Shown in pieces: positions 18,048 to 27,603 of a stretch of DNA of 64,000 nt. The translations under genes and the position numbers were made by a program. Under the pieces are notes generated by a model. That model made no database searches. It was not told the origin of the DNA and worked only from the letters and a program-made list of their open reading frames with translations. Source of the DNA: CAWJTV01 sp963845695 (GTDB lineage: Bacteria; Planctomycetota; Planctomycetia; Isosphaerales; Isosphaeraceae); assembly GCA_963845695.1 (NCBI GenBank), contig CAWJTQ010000013.1:744001-808000 (forward strand), read 5' to 3'. Numbering within the stretch: position 1 is the first letter of the stretch; each line of letters opens with the position of its first letter.

Positions 18048-19433
18048 TCAAATGTGCACCGACTCGCCCAATCCCTGCCCGGCGGCTTCCATGACGGCCT
18101 CGGAATACGTGGGGTGCGGGTGCATGGCGTGGAGGATCTCCTCCTCGGTGGCCTCGAGCTTCTTGGCCATCACTAATTCGGCGATCAGCTCGGTGGCCTG
18201 CGAGCCGATCAGGTGGGCACCCAGGAGCTCGCCGTACTTGGCATCAAAGACCAGCTTGACGAAGCCCTCGGTCTCGTCCGAAGCCAGGGCCCGCCCGCTG
18301 AACTGGAAGGGGAACTTGCCGATACGGACTTCGTGCCCGGCCTCGCGCGCGGCCTTCTCCGTCATGCCGACGCTGGCCACGCCGGGGTCGGTATACGTGC
18401 AGCCGGGAATCGTCGTGTAGTTGACCGTGCGATCCGAGAATCCGCAGAGCCGCTCGATGCAGCACACGGCCTCATGATGGGCCACGTGGGCCAGCCAGGG
18501 CGGGCCGATGATGTCACCGACCGCGTAGATCCCCGGCACGTTGGTGACGTACCCGTTCTTCGGGTCGGCCTTGATGTGGTTCTTGACGATCTCCACCTTG
18601 AGGTCCTGGGCGAACAGGCCCTCGACGTTGCCCAGCACCCCGATGGCTACCAGCATCGTCTCAGCCTCGACCACCGTCTTGCCCTTGGGCGTTTCGACCT
18701 CGACCTTGACCCCCTTGTCGCTCTTCTCGACCTTGGTCGTCTTCGAGCTGGTGAGGATAGTCAGCCCGCGCTTGGTGAGACTCTGCTGCAAGGCGGCCGA
18801 CACCTCCTCGTCCTCACCGGGCAGGATGCGGTCCAGCAGCTCGACCACCGTGACCTTGGTGCCGATCGCGTTATAGAAGTAGCCGAACTCCAGCCCGATC
18901 GGCCCGGCGCCGATGATGAGCATCGACTTCGGCTGGGTCGCCAGGGACATGGCCTCCTTGTAGGAGATGATGGTCTTGCCATCGAACTCGGCGCCGGGGA
19001 GTGGGCGGGCCCGAACGCCCGTGGCGATCACGATCGACTCGGCCGAGACCGTCTCCCCATTGACCTGGACCTGGTGCGGCGCGACGACCTTGGCAACCCC
19101 GAACTTCGAGTTCACCTTGTACTTTCGGAACAGTCCCTCGATTCCCTTGTTCAACTGGCCTGCCACGCTCCGGCTTCGCCGGATCATCTGGCCGAAGTCC
19201 CAGGTCGCCTGACCGCCGTAGCCGAACTGCGTCCCGTGGTTCTTGATCAGCTCCACGAGGTGGGCGTTGGTCAGGAGGGCCTTGGTGGGGATGCAACCCC
19301 AGTTGAGACAGATCCCGCCCAGCTTGTCGCGCTCGACGCAAAGCACGCGCTTCTTGAGCTGAGCGGCGCGGATCGCCCCCGCGTAGCCCGCGGGGCCGCC
19401 GCCGATTACCACAATGTCATAGTCGTAGGCCAT
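18048..19433 (-). CDS. lpdA: Dihydrolipoyl dehydrogenase
   Basis: E3 flavoprotein of pyruvate/2-oxoglutarate dehydrogenase or glycine cleavage complexes, reoxidising dihydrolipoamide with NAD+. 461 residues: FAD motif VVIGGGPAGYAGAIRAA near the start, redox pair CLNWGC inside GGICLNWGCIPTKALL, NAD site IIGAGPIGLEFG, second FAD motif GIYAVGDI, and the dimer-interface His-Glu pair in HPHPTYSEAVMEAAGQ. The open frame extends 21 codons further, but ATG 19433 (MAYDYDIVVIGG) has AAAGGGA just upstream and matches the family start. No E1/E2 genes are adjacent, so it is a stand-alone copy. Confidence 0.95.
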   Translation of the reverse strand: MAYDYDIVVIGGGPAGYAGAIRAAQLKKRVLCVERDKLGGICLNWGCIPTKALLTNAHLVELIKNHGTQFGYGGQATWDFGQMIRRSRSVAGQLNKGIEGLFRKYKVNSKFGVAKVVAPHQVQVNGETVSAESIVIATGVRARPLPGAEFDGKTIISYKEAMSLATQPKSMLIIGAGPIGLEFGYFYNAIGTKVTVVELLDRILPGEDEEVSAALQQSLTKRGLTILTSSKTTKVEKSDKGVKVEVETPKGKTVVEAETMLVAIGVLGNVEGLFAQDLKVEIVKNHIKADPKNGYVTNVPGIYAVGDIIGPPWLAHVAHHEAVCCIERLCGFSDRTVNYTTIPGCTYTDPGVASVGMTEKAAREAGHEVRIGKFPFQFSGRALASDETEGFVKLVFDAKYGELLGAHLIGSQATELIAELVMAKKLEATEEEILHAMHPHPTYSEAVMEAAGQGLGESVHI

Positions 19434-20774
19434 GGTTCCCTTTTCAGCCGTGGGCGAGGTCCGAAGACCCGCGCCCCACAAAAACCGTTCAAACACCCGC
19501 GGACCCGCGCCCCCCCATCGACGAATCTCGACGACCCATGGTCGATGGCCGGTTCATCGGGACCAATGACGCAGTGGCCCAATTATAGGAGAGTCGTCGG
19601 CGATCGCCACCGCACCGTCTGGGGACGGTGGCTTTGACCCCTTCCGAGAGTCCCGACTCATGACTTGCGGGACGTCCTGATCCGGCGGGAGTTCTGGGCG
19701 GGCCCGGATGTGAGGTGGGCCGGACTTGCCGAGAATTGTGGCACAGATTGGCACTCGGTGACCACTATTGGCCGCGGCGCCCTCTCCGATCCCCATGGCC
19801 CCCAGCGAGTTCGGGCCGAGTCCCGAAATCGCGGGGACGAGCTCGGCCGCACGCGGCACAGCCCCGTGGCTCGCAGCCTGGGTTTCCGGTCGGTGACGGT
19901 TACACATGGTCTCTATTATTGAGTATACCGCAGGTTTGAGAATTCGTTAATGCACCTATCGCGGATTTCGGGGCGATTGGCTCCGGAACTCTCGACCACA
20001 GAGGGAGATGAAAAAATCCCAAAAATCGGAAGGCTGGGCTACTCAAATGACCAATTTGGCCCGAGCTGAGGGGGAAGAGGCACGGGTCGGAGCGTCGCAC
20101 TCCCCAGGTTTCCCGCACCCGCCGCGGTGAGATCGGTGCTGTTCGACGAGGCGTCTCAATGACAGACCCCCCGAATACCGGTCAACCACAACGGCGGTTC
20201 CGGGACATCCAGCCAACCGGACCCGACCGCGCCACCGTTCCGCCTCGCGCCAGCGGCCCAGAGAAAGCCGGGGCCGTCTGAGCCACCGCGCCACGAGGGC
20301 AACGTCCCGCCCCCACCGTGATCTGTAACCCTCACGGCTGCATCGAGTTTGGGACCGGACACCTCCGTCACGCCATCGATGCAACCGTCCCAGAAAATGC
20401 CCTGCGCTCGTTCCATCCCCACTTGGGATCGCCCGGCCCCGAAGAGACGCGTTCCCGCAAGCGATCGACAAGAATCACAATCGATGCTTGGATGACATTG
20501 TACAAAATCTCGCGGCGCCTGCGACTTATGTCCGGAAGTGGCTTGCGGTTTGTGACCAAATCGTTATATAGGTAAAGGGTGGTCGTAGCGCATTCACCGG
20601 CGAACTGGTCGCAATTCGCTTGGGTATGGAAGAGGGTTCTGCGGGATCGGCCAGAAACCGCGGACGGTTTCCAGCGTTACAATCACTCACGGGCGCCCCG
20701 GTGAGCGCACGAGGGGTCGAACCGAGACGAGCCGTCGATTTGCGATCTCGTCAACACTCGGAAGGGGGAATCGC
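19434..20774. other. Long gene-free region
   Basis: 1.3 kb between lpdA and the DUF1559 gene without a frame that looks coding on either strand. The only regulatory hint is a possible promoter at 20543-20570 (listed separately). Confidence 0.5.
20543..20570 (+). promoter_or_regulatory. Possible promoter upstream of DUF1559 gene
   Basis: TTGCGG (20543-20548) and TATATA (20565-20570) with a 16-nt spacer. The transcript would have a ~200-nt leader before the ATG at 20775. Weak by itself, but it is the best match in this region. Confidence 0.3.
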
Positions 20775-21917
20775 ATGCGAGCACGCCGAGGCTTCACACT
20801 TATTGAGTTGCTAGTCGTCATCGCCATCATCGGCGTCCTCATCGCCTTGTTATTGCCCGCGGTCCAGCAGGCCCGCGAGTCGGCGAGGCGGGCCCAATGC
20901 ACGAACAACCTCAAGCAATTGGGCCTGGCCATGCACAACTACATGTCGCAGCAGGGGACGTTCCCGCCCCTGGTGCAGAACGGGAGCTACAACGTCTGGG
21001 GGAACACGTACGGAACCAACGGGTTCTACTTCGATCCGTGGCCGCTGGACTGGACGGCGTCGCTGTTGGGCCAGCTCGATCAGATTCCGCTGTACAACCA
21101 GCTCAACTGGTCGGTCAGCTCGGGGTGGGCCGGGTTTGGCTCGGTGGGTTGGGACCCGCAGAATACGTCGGTCCTGTCCACACAGATCGCCTCGCTGCTG
21201 TGTCCTTCGGAGAACCAGACGCGGGTGACGATCGGCCCGGGGACGCGGCGGAACTACGTGGCCAACATCGGCGGGCCGGCCAACTTCTTCGCCTGGAGCG
21301 GCGCCTTGACGCCGCTGAAGAACCACCCGCCGTTCGACTACTCGGGAGTCTACTGGAACAGCAACAGCGGTACGACTTTCGGGATCGAGGCGTTCACTGA
21401 CGGCAGCACCAACACGGCGATGTTCAGCGAGACGCTCCTCGGCTCCGGACCGGCCGGACCGATCTCGCTGTCCTCGACTTACCGCAAGGGCACCTATCAA
21501 TGGCAGCTCACGATCCCGAATTACTGGGACCAGGGGCCGGCCGGCGGTCTGTTCGCTCTACAGTTCGTCCGCACCTGCCTGTCGCTGCCCGGCACGTGGA
21601 TGTCCAAGGGGGTCAACTTCCCGGCCAATGGCAACATCTGGATGGCCAGCAACGCCGCCTCCTGCCTGTTGTGGTCCGCCTATAACCACTTCATGCCCCC
21701 TAACTCCCAGAGCTGCGCGGCCAGCAACAATTTCTACACCACCTCCTACGGTGAATTCATGGACGCTCTGCCGCCGAGCTGTAATCATCCCGGCGGAATC
21801 AATATTTGTTTCGCGGACGGGTCCGTCCGCTGGCTCAAGAATAACGTGGCCTACCAGGTCTGGTGGGCGCTGGGCACGCGAAACGGCAACGAGGCCATCA
21901 GCTCCGATTCCTACTGA
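20775..21917 (+). CDS. DUF1559 family pseudopilin-like protein
   Basis: 380 residues. Type IV pilin-like leader MRARRGFTLIELLVVIAIIG (prepilin peptidase site before FTLIE), then LLPAVQQARESARRAQCTNN and LKQLGLAMHNYMSQQGTFPP, the DUF1559 signature. The body contains WTASLLGQLDQIPLYNQLN, LCPSENQTR, TDGSTNTAMFSETLLGSG and the end motif NHPGGINICFADGSVRWLKN. GAAGGGGG lies about 8 nt before ATG 20775. First gene of a module with two small lipoproteins and a TPR protein; a parallel module starts at 26020. These proteins are thought to be exported; the role is unknown. Confidence 0.92.
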   Translation: MRARRGFTLIELLVVIAIIGVLIALLLPAVQQARESARRAQCTNNLKQLGLAMHNYMSQQGTFPPLVQNGSYNVWGNTYGTNGFYFDPWPLDWTASLLGQLDQIPLYNQLNWSVSSGWAGFGSVGWDPQNTSVLSTQIASLLCPSENQTRVTIGPGTRRNYVANIGGPANFFAWSGALTPLKNHPPFDYSGVYWNSNSGTTFGIEAFTDGSTNTAMFSETLLGSGPAGPISLSSTYRKGTYQWQLTIPNYWDQGPAGGLFALQFVRTCLSLPGTWMSKGVNFPANGNIWMASNAASCLLWSAYNHFMPPNSQSCAASNNFYTTSYGEFMDALPPSCNHPGGINICFADGSVRWLKNNVAYQVWWALGTRNGNEAISSDSY

Positions 21918-22364
21918 TGGCTCGGGGGCAACCACTCATTCTGGGGGCGGTTTCTGGCTGACCCTCGGACCGGAGAACCGGTGGCGCACCGCCCATTGGG
22001 AGGATGCGCCGACCGGTCCCCGAGGACCAGGTCGGGGCGCGCCTCGGTCGGCCTGGGTCCTCACCTCACTGGCTCATTCCCTGAAGGGAGTGTACTCCGC
22101 ACGATCGAAGGAGTGCCCACGCAGGACTTGCCGGCGAAGCGCCGAGGTCAGTCGCCGGCCTGCGAGGCGGCTTCGCCCACGATCCTCCCTCGGTCGCCGT
22201 CGTCCACCTGCTGACCCAGCCGGCCAGGTCCCCCTTGCCGGCCCCAGTCCCTGCCCTCGGGACCGCACGACGGATCAAATTGATCTTCCGCCACGCGGGC
22301 CGGAGGGTTCCTGTGACACGTTCCACTCGCCGGTCTATCCCTCAATTCCTCCGGAGAAATCACC
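21918..22364. other. Gene-free spacer
   Basis: About 450 bp between the DUF1559 gene and the first lipoprotein. No convincing frame, hairpin or promoter seen. Confidence 0.45.
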
Positions 22365-22697
22365 ATGCGCCGATTTTGCTACGGGATCGCGGGTATCGTC
22401 CTCGTCGCGGCAGTCGCTGGTTGCAGTGATACGGGCCCACAGGATGGCAAGGTCCCCTTCAAAGGGACGCCCACCGACTCGCTCAACTCACTGACCGATC
22501 AGATGAAGAAGAAGACGCAATCTCAGGTGCAGAAGGAGGAGGAAGAGGCCAAGGCCAAGGAAGCCAAGCCTGCCGAAGCCAAGCCTGCCGACGAGGCCAA
22601 GCCTGCCGAGGCCAAGCCTGCCGAAGCCAAGCCCGCTGAAGCCAAGCCCGCTGAAGCCAAGCCCGCCGAAGCCAAGCCCGCGGCTAAGGGTGGGTGA
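22365..22697 (+). CDS. Small lipoprotein with (AKPAE)n tail
   Basis: 110 residues. Signal peptide with lipobox VAGC (Cys about residue 21 in AAVAGCSDTG), then the short motif LNSLTDQMKKK, a Lys/Glu-rich helix and about eight AKPAE pentapeptide repeats ending in AAKGG. The 15-bp DNA repeats behind AKPAE are near identical, so copy number can change by slippage. The repeats resemble cell-wall-spanning Pro/Lys/Ala linkers. GGAG precedes the ATG by 9 nt. The SLTDQMK motif recurs in the next lipoprotein and at 27215, indicating a family that travels with DUF1559 genes. Confidence 0.8.
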   Translation: MRRFCYGIAGIVLVAAVAGCSDTGPQDGKVPFKGTPTDSLNSLTDQMKKKTQSQVQKEEEEAKAKEAKPAEAKPADEAKPAEAKPAEAKPAEAKPAEAKPAEAKPAAKGG

Positions 22698-22833
22698 GCG
22701 GGAGCTGGGCGAGGCGGTTCACCCTCGCTCGCCGATCCTGTTGACTCGCGGCTCATCGGAACCGCGACCCCTGGAGGGCCGCACGACACGAGCCATTTGC
22801 AATGTTTTACCTTCCCTTTGGGAGACCATATCG

Positions 22834-23092
22834 ATGCGTCGATTTTTCGCGACAATGGTGGGCGCCGCATTCCTCGTCCTGGCAGCCTCATTCGTCGGCT
22901 GTGGTGGCGATTCGAGCACGGCGCCGGGAACGGGATTCTTGACTGAGGCGACTCCCCAGCGACTTCAAGTTGACCGATACCACTCAGTTTAACTCGATGG
23001 TTGATCAGATGAAGAACGCCCAGAAATCGGGGAGTTACACCCAGAGACCGACCCCCAAGGGGAAGGCGGAGGAGAGCCCGAAGAAGCAATAG
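22834..23092 (+). CDS. Small lipoprotein, frameshifted
   Basis: ATG 22834 gives MRRFFATMVGAAFLVLAASF and lipobox FVGC. The first frame ends after ATPQRLQVDRYHSV, but the neighbouring frame continues DFKLTDTTQFNSMVDQMKNAQKSGSY and ends PKGKAEESPKKQ at TAG 23090-23092. FNSMVDQMKNA matches LNSLTDQMKKK (22365) and LKGMLNDQMKNA (27215), so the second frame is the real C-terminus and one indel near 22950-22972 breaks the gene. Mature length would be about 65 residues. Confidence 0.65.
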
Positions 23093-23100
23093 TCCGTAAT

Positions 23101-23178
23101 CCGTGGTCCGTGGTCAGAAAAACCCACACCAGGGCGCACGGCGGTCTTTTTTCGGGAGTGACGGACCACGGACCACGG
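23101..23178. repeat. Inverted repeat CCGTGGTCCGTGGTC
   Basis: Perfect 15-bp arms CCGTGGTCCGTGGTC (23101-23115) and GACCACGGACCACGG (23164-23178) with a 48-nt loop, between the lipoprotein stop and the TPR gene. Each arm is itself a tandem of CCGTGGT, so it may be a mobile palindromic element or an attenuating hairpin. No U-run follows, so a simple terminator is unlikely. Confidence 0.6.
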
Positions 23179-23210
23179 GCTCCTGACTACCGGCTCGAGA
23201 GGAATCCGGA

Positions 23211-24479
23211 ATGCGATTGACTGGCGCCCACCCGGTTTGGATCGGTGGGATCGGCGCCCTGATCCTTCTGAGTCTGGGCCTGAGCGTGGGGTTCTGGCGG
23301 GTCCGGGAAGCCGATCCCACCCGCGTGTTCCTGCGCGCCGATGCGGCGTACAAGGCCGGCCGTTATGCCGAGGCTGAGGCGGCCCTGCGCCGGCTGGAGC
23401 GGCTCCGTCCGCCCACGCCGGTCGATCGGTCCCTCCGCGCCGAGGTTGACGTCGCGTTCGAGCGTCCGGTCGAGGCGCTGGCCGAATTGGCGGCGATCCC
23501 CGACGATCATCCCCTGGCGCCGATGGCCCGGCTCAGGACCGGTCAGATCCAGATCCGTCGCGGGCTGACGCGGCCGGCCGAGGCGGCCCTGCTGGCCGCG
23601 GTACGGCTGCTGCCGCGCAGCGAGCAGCCTCGCAAGGAGCTGGTGTTCATCTATAACATCCAGCATCGCCAGGCCGAGCTCGACGCGGTACTGGGCGAGC
23701 TCCTGGAGCTGGATGCTCTGGACTACCAGTACGTCCTCCACTGGACCAAGACGCGGAACGTCGTCTGGAACCCCAACGGCGATCTTCCCTCGCTGGAAAA
23801 GTTCGCGGCGGCCGACCCGGAGGACCGTTGGTCGAGGCTGGCGCTGGTCGAGGCCCTGCGACGGCTGGACCGGCTCGACGACGCCGAGCGGGCCCTGGCA
23901 CCCCTGCCGCTCTCCGACCCCAGGGTGCGGACCAAGCGCGTCCTGATCGCGATGGATCGCGGCGATCTCGCCTCGGCCGAGTCGCTGCTGGCCGAGGGAC
24001 CGCCCGACGATCCCCAGTTGGCCCGGCTCCGCGGCCAACTGGCCCTGCGGCGCCGCGATGGGACTGCGGCCGTCCAGCAATTCCGCATCGCCCTGGCCGC
24101 CGATCCGATCGACCGCGTGGCGCTCTCTGGACTGGGAACCGCCCTGGGCCTGCTCGGCCGGACTGCCGAGGCCCGTCCCTACCTGGACGCCGCCCGCCGC
24201 CACGACGACCTCTGGAAACTGGTCTCGCGCGCCGCGACCACCGAAGGCGAGCACGATCCCAAGCTCCCTCATGAACTCGGCATGGCCTGCGCCGCCATCG
24301 GCCGTAACCAGGAGGCCCGGGCCTGGCTCCGTCTGGCCATCAGCCGCGATCCGCTCGATGCCGAGAGCCAGCAGACCCTCTTCGAGCTCGAGCATGGCGC
24401 AGCCTCGCGATCGCCCAGCGGTTCCCATGCCGGAGCGGCCGCCCAGGCCCACGATCCGGCGCCGTCCACGAATCTCTGA
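23211..24479 (+). CDS. TPR-repeat protein with N-terminal membrane anchor
   Basis: 422 residues. A signal anchor (IGGIGALILLSLGLSVGFW) is followed by TPR units of the kind ADAAYKAGRYAEAEAALRRLERL, LEALRRLDRLDDAERALAPL, GLGTALGLLGRTAEARPYLDAA and ELGMACAAIGRNQEARAWLRLAISRDPLDAESQ, and a low-complexity Ser/Ala/Pro tail. It is the same type of TPR head that is fused to FG-GAP/ASPIC at 27604, here without a propeller. Closes the DUF1559-lipoprotein-lipoprotein-TPR module, so a protein-assembly or scaffold role at the envelope is plausible but inferred. Confidence 0.8.
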   Translation: MRLTGAHPVWIGGIGALILLSLGLSVGFWRVREADPTRVFLRADAAYKAGRYAEAEAALRRLERLRPPTPVDRSLRAEVDVAFERPVEALAELAAIPDDHPLAPMARLRTGQIQIRRGLTRPAEAALLAAVRLLPRSEQPRKELVFIYNIQHRQAELDAVLGELLELDALDYQYVLHWTKTRNVVWNPNGDLPSLEKFAAADPEDRWSRLALVEALRRLDRLDDAERALAPLPLSDPRVRTKRVLIAMDRGDLASAESLLAEGPPDDPQLARLRGQLALRRRDGTAAVQQFRIALAADPIDRVALSGLGTALGLLGRTAEARPYLDAARRHDDLWKLVSRAATTEGEHDPKLPHELGMACAAIGRNQEARAWLRLAISRDPLDAESQQTLFELEHGAASRSPSGSHAGAAAQAHDPAPSTNL

Positions 24480-24894
24480 TCCCGTGGCTCCCGTCTCCAA
24501 ATTCTGCTTGCACGCACCTGCACTAGCCTGTATAACTTTTGATGAGACGAGAGTCGGGCCAACCAACGGCGGTTGCCCACATTCCGGATCGGATCGGAGA
24601 GGCGGTCCGGAAAGCCCCAAGAGGCCCGACAGAGGAACGGGAGCCGACCCGATCTCCCCTTCCCTCAAGCCTCGGAGCGGCGACAGAAGTCCTGGTTCGT
24701 TTGACATTTCTGTCGTCCCTCCGGGGCTCGAAGGACGGTCGTGAGGCGATCAACTTGGGGCTCTGACGCCCCTGGAAGCGTCCCTCCGCTCCGCCGGGGC
24801 TCCTGGAACAGACTCTGACCGCCTGGTGGCTTGGCGCGCACCTTTCGGACTGACGGATAGTCGATCTCCAGGTTCCAAATGGGGGGAGTGCCTG
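24480..24894. other. Gene-free spacer
   Basis: About 415 bp without a credible frame or recognisable signal. Confidence 0.4.
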
Positions 24895-25053
24895 ATGCGC
24901 GGCGTCATCAACATCGTGATCGGTCTGATCTTCATCGTCGGTGGCTTGACGGGCAACTTATCTTTGAGGGGAACCAACAGCGGTCCCTTGCTGGCGGTGG
25001 TCGGCGTGGGCCTCGTGGGGTTCGGTGTCTACCGCACCATGAACAAAGGTTGA
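24895..25053 (+). CDS. Small two-helix membrane protein
   Basis: 52 residues, too short to be obvious but credible: MRGVINIVIGLIFIVGGLTG is one helix, then LRGTNSGPLLAVVGVGLVGFGVYRTMNKG a second ending in basic residues. Two Gly-rich hydrophobic helices around a short loop suggest an inner-membrane hairpin. A GGGGGGAG stretch lies upstream of ATG 24895. The longer open frame upstream is not hydrophobic and is ignored. Function unknown. Confidence 0.6.
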   Translation: MRGVINIVIGLIFIVGGLTGNLSLRGTNSGPLLAVVGVGLVGFGVYRTMNKG

Positions 25054-26019
25054 GATCCAGGCTGGTGTGGACCGCGGGCCGGGAGGTCCGTGGACAGGTC
25101 TCGCCCCTGTTCATCAGGTTGCCGATCGACCGACCCCGCATGCCAGGGGCCGAGGGCTGGCGATCCGGATTCGCTTTGCTCTATTTTTTATAGAATTTCC
25201 TTGCAGAGGCTGGGACGGTCGTTTTATAGTGCACGAACTCATCGATCGTGTCGATGGCCCGAAGGGGATTGGCAGGACCGACGGTCGTGCATCTCGTGTG
25301 ACAATGATTCCTCAACCGGTGCGTGTGGATTTTCCGGTCGAGCCCGTATTGCGGAGCCCTTTCAGGGTCCCGGTGAGGTCGCGGCTCGTGGTGGGGATTT
25401 TCCTCGGTCTTTTCGGGTCCGGCCAACGCCTTGTCGTGTAACAGGTTACCCACGTTTTTCCAGTGAGCCCGACCCCCGTTCGAGAGCCGGTGGTGGAGTT
25501 CGCCGGCCTCGGCCTGGTGGAGATGCTGACCCATCGCGACACGATCGTGCGGTCGTTTGGTCGCCGGGATCAACCAGAATCGGTCGGCGGCTCGAGTGCC
25601 AGGCGGCATGATGTCCGTGTGACCTCATGCTGTCGCTCGGGCGCGAGGATCTTGGAGGTGATCGTCTTCGATCGAAAGGCTAGCGAGAATCGGCCCGTGA
25701 TGGAGGAGTCCCTCGGGTTCTCGCCGGACACGGTCATCGCGAGCGGTTGTGCGAGCCGTCATTGTTGACGTCTGTCGCGATCCGATCGTCGTGCTCGGTT
25801 CGCTTGTCCAAGTGACCAGGGCCAATCGGTCCCACCATGGAATGCGGGGCTTGGTCCGGATCCCGAGATGGCCGCCAGCGAGACCGGCCGATCTTCGGGA
25901 CCCAAGTGTTGTCCCAGTTGCGGCCGGAAGGCCGCTGTTCGTTCATACCGTTCATTTCCCTCATTCGCTGTCAGCGTATCACTCGAACCGGACTTGCTTT
26001 TCCGGGAAGGGGATGGGTC
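25054..26019. other. Gene-free region
   Basis: Nearly 1 kb between the small membrane protein and the second DUF1559 gene. Frames on both strands are open by composition only and carry no recognisable motifs. No RNA gene or clear promoter seen. Confidence 0.45.
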
Positions 26020-27149
26020 ATGGCTGAGTCATCGCGACCTCGTCGCGCGTTTACCCTCATCGAACTGCTTGTCGTCATCGCCATCATTGCCGTGTTGATC
26101 GCTTTATTGCTTCCGGCGGTTCAAGCCGGCGCGAGGCGGCCCGCCGGGCGCAGTGCACCAACAACCTGAAGCAGATCGGTCTGGCGATGCACAACTACAA
26201 CTCCCAGCAGAACTGCTTCCCACCCCATGTGCAGAACGGCGGCTACGCGTCCGCCTGGGGAGGTGGTGCTCTCTTCGACCCCTGGCCGCTGGACTGGACC
26301 GCGTCGGTCCTGCCCCAGATGGAACAGCAGCCGATGTACAACTCTCTGAACTTCGATTTCGGCTCGACCGGCGTGTTCAACCGGACCGTGGTGAGCCAGA
26401 AGGTCAACTCGCTGATGTGCCCATCGGAAAACCTGAAGGTTCCGGGGGCCGCTTCCACCTACGGCTGGAAAAGCTACCACGCGAACGTCGGTGGGCCCTC
26501 CGTGATCATGTCCTGGAACGGCATGTTCACCACGCTCTTGACCGACCAGTTCGGCCAGAACGGCGTCTACAGCAACAGCAACTGCGGGGTGGTCGACCTC
26601 GCCTCGGTCACTGACGGCACGTCCAACACCTGCATGGTGAGCGAGACTCATTTGGGGTCCGGGCCGGCGGCCGGCCCAAGCTTGACACTCTCCGCCTACC
26701 AGAGCCGGGGCGACACGTATATGTGGCGGCCCGTCAGCGGTCAATCGACAACCGGTTACGACCTGGGTCCTCTGGGAGTCCCAATCGCCCTGGCGTTCGT
26801 CAAGAGCTGCCAGTCAATCCCCGGCCTCACTCCAGCTTTCGGCGGGCTCTCTCCGCCCAATGGAAACTACTGGATCGGCGGCAACCCGGGCTCGTGCATG
26901 CTTTGGGACGCCTATAACCACTTCATGCCCCCCAACAGTATTGCCTGCGACTCCACCACGGACGGGAATACGGGAGGCTACGGCTCGGTGTGCGACGCAT
27001 TCCCACCGGCGAGCAACCACCCTGGCGGCATCAACATCGTCTTCGCCGATGGCTCGGTCCATTTCGTCAAGAATAGCGTCAACCTCCAGGCGTGGTGGGG
27101 CTTAGGCACCCGGAACGGGGGCGAGGTCATCGGCTCGGATCAGTATTGA
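26020..27149 (+). CDS. DUF1559 family pseudopilin-like protein, frameshifted early
   Basis: ATG 26020 begins MAESSRPRRAFTLIELLVVI and continues to LLPAVQAGARR, where two extra bases near 26125-26132 (GGCGCGAGG where CGCGAGG is expected for QAREAARRAQC) shift the frame. The remainder, LKQIGLAMHNYNSQQNCFPP, WTASVLPQMEQQPMYNSLN, TDGTSNTCMVSETHLGSG and NHPGGINIVFADGSVHFVKN, ends at 27149. Overall about 375 residues, clearly parallel to the protein at 20775. Starts the second DUF1559-lipoprotein-TPR module. Confidence 0.85.
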
Positions 27150-27214
27150 GTTCCAACGTCGCGAGTTGCCAGCACCAGTCAATCCCGCAAATGGCAACCA
27201 CAAGGAGATTCATC

Positions 27215-27400
27215 GTGCGGACAACGCGTTGCGCCATGATCGCTACCATCTTCTCGGCCTTCTTCCTCGCTGGCTGTGGCGAGAGCGAGGAACCCACGAA
27301 GGTTGATATGACCCCGAAAGCCCCGCCCAGCGAGTTAAAGGGGATGCTGAATGATCAGATGAAGAATGCGAATATCAAGGAGAAACCGGCTGGGAAGTGA
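27215..27400 (+). CDS. Small lipoprotein with DQMKNA motif
   Basis: 61 residues from GTG 27215, chosen because AAGGAG lies 7 nt upstream (27202-27207); ATG 27191 is the alternative. Signal peptide with lipobox FLAGC, then SEEPTKVDMTPKAPPSELKGMLNDQMKNA and a short basic end. LKGMLNDQMKNA matches the motif in the two lipoproteins at 22365 and 22834. Lies between the DUF1559 gene and the TPR/ASPIC gene, reproducing the first module's order. Confidence 0.75.
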   Translation: MRTTRCAMIATIFSAFFLAGCGESEEPTKVDMTPKAPPSELKGMLNDQMKNANIKEKPAGK

Positions 27401-27603
27401 GGGACTTCCCGAATCGGTCCCGGCTCGGTGCACCGCCGGCCCAACAGCGAGCGGGATCGATCGAGAATCACAGGGAAGGTATCCGGTCCTTGTGGTGCGG
27501 GCGTTCCGCGGCCGGTAGGCTCAGCGGGCGGGACGCCCACACCACGACGGACCCCAGTCATTTCGGGCCAGTTCCCGCGGGACCTCGACCAATTGAGGGC
27601 ACG

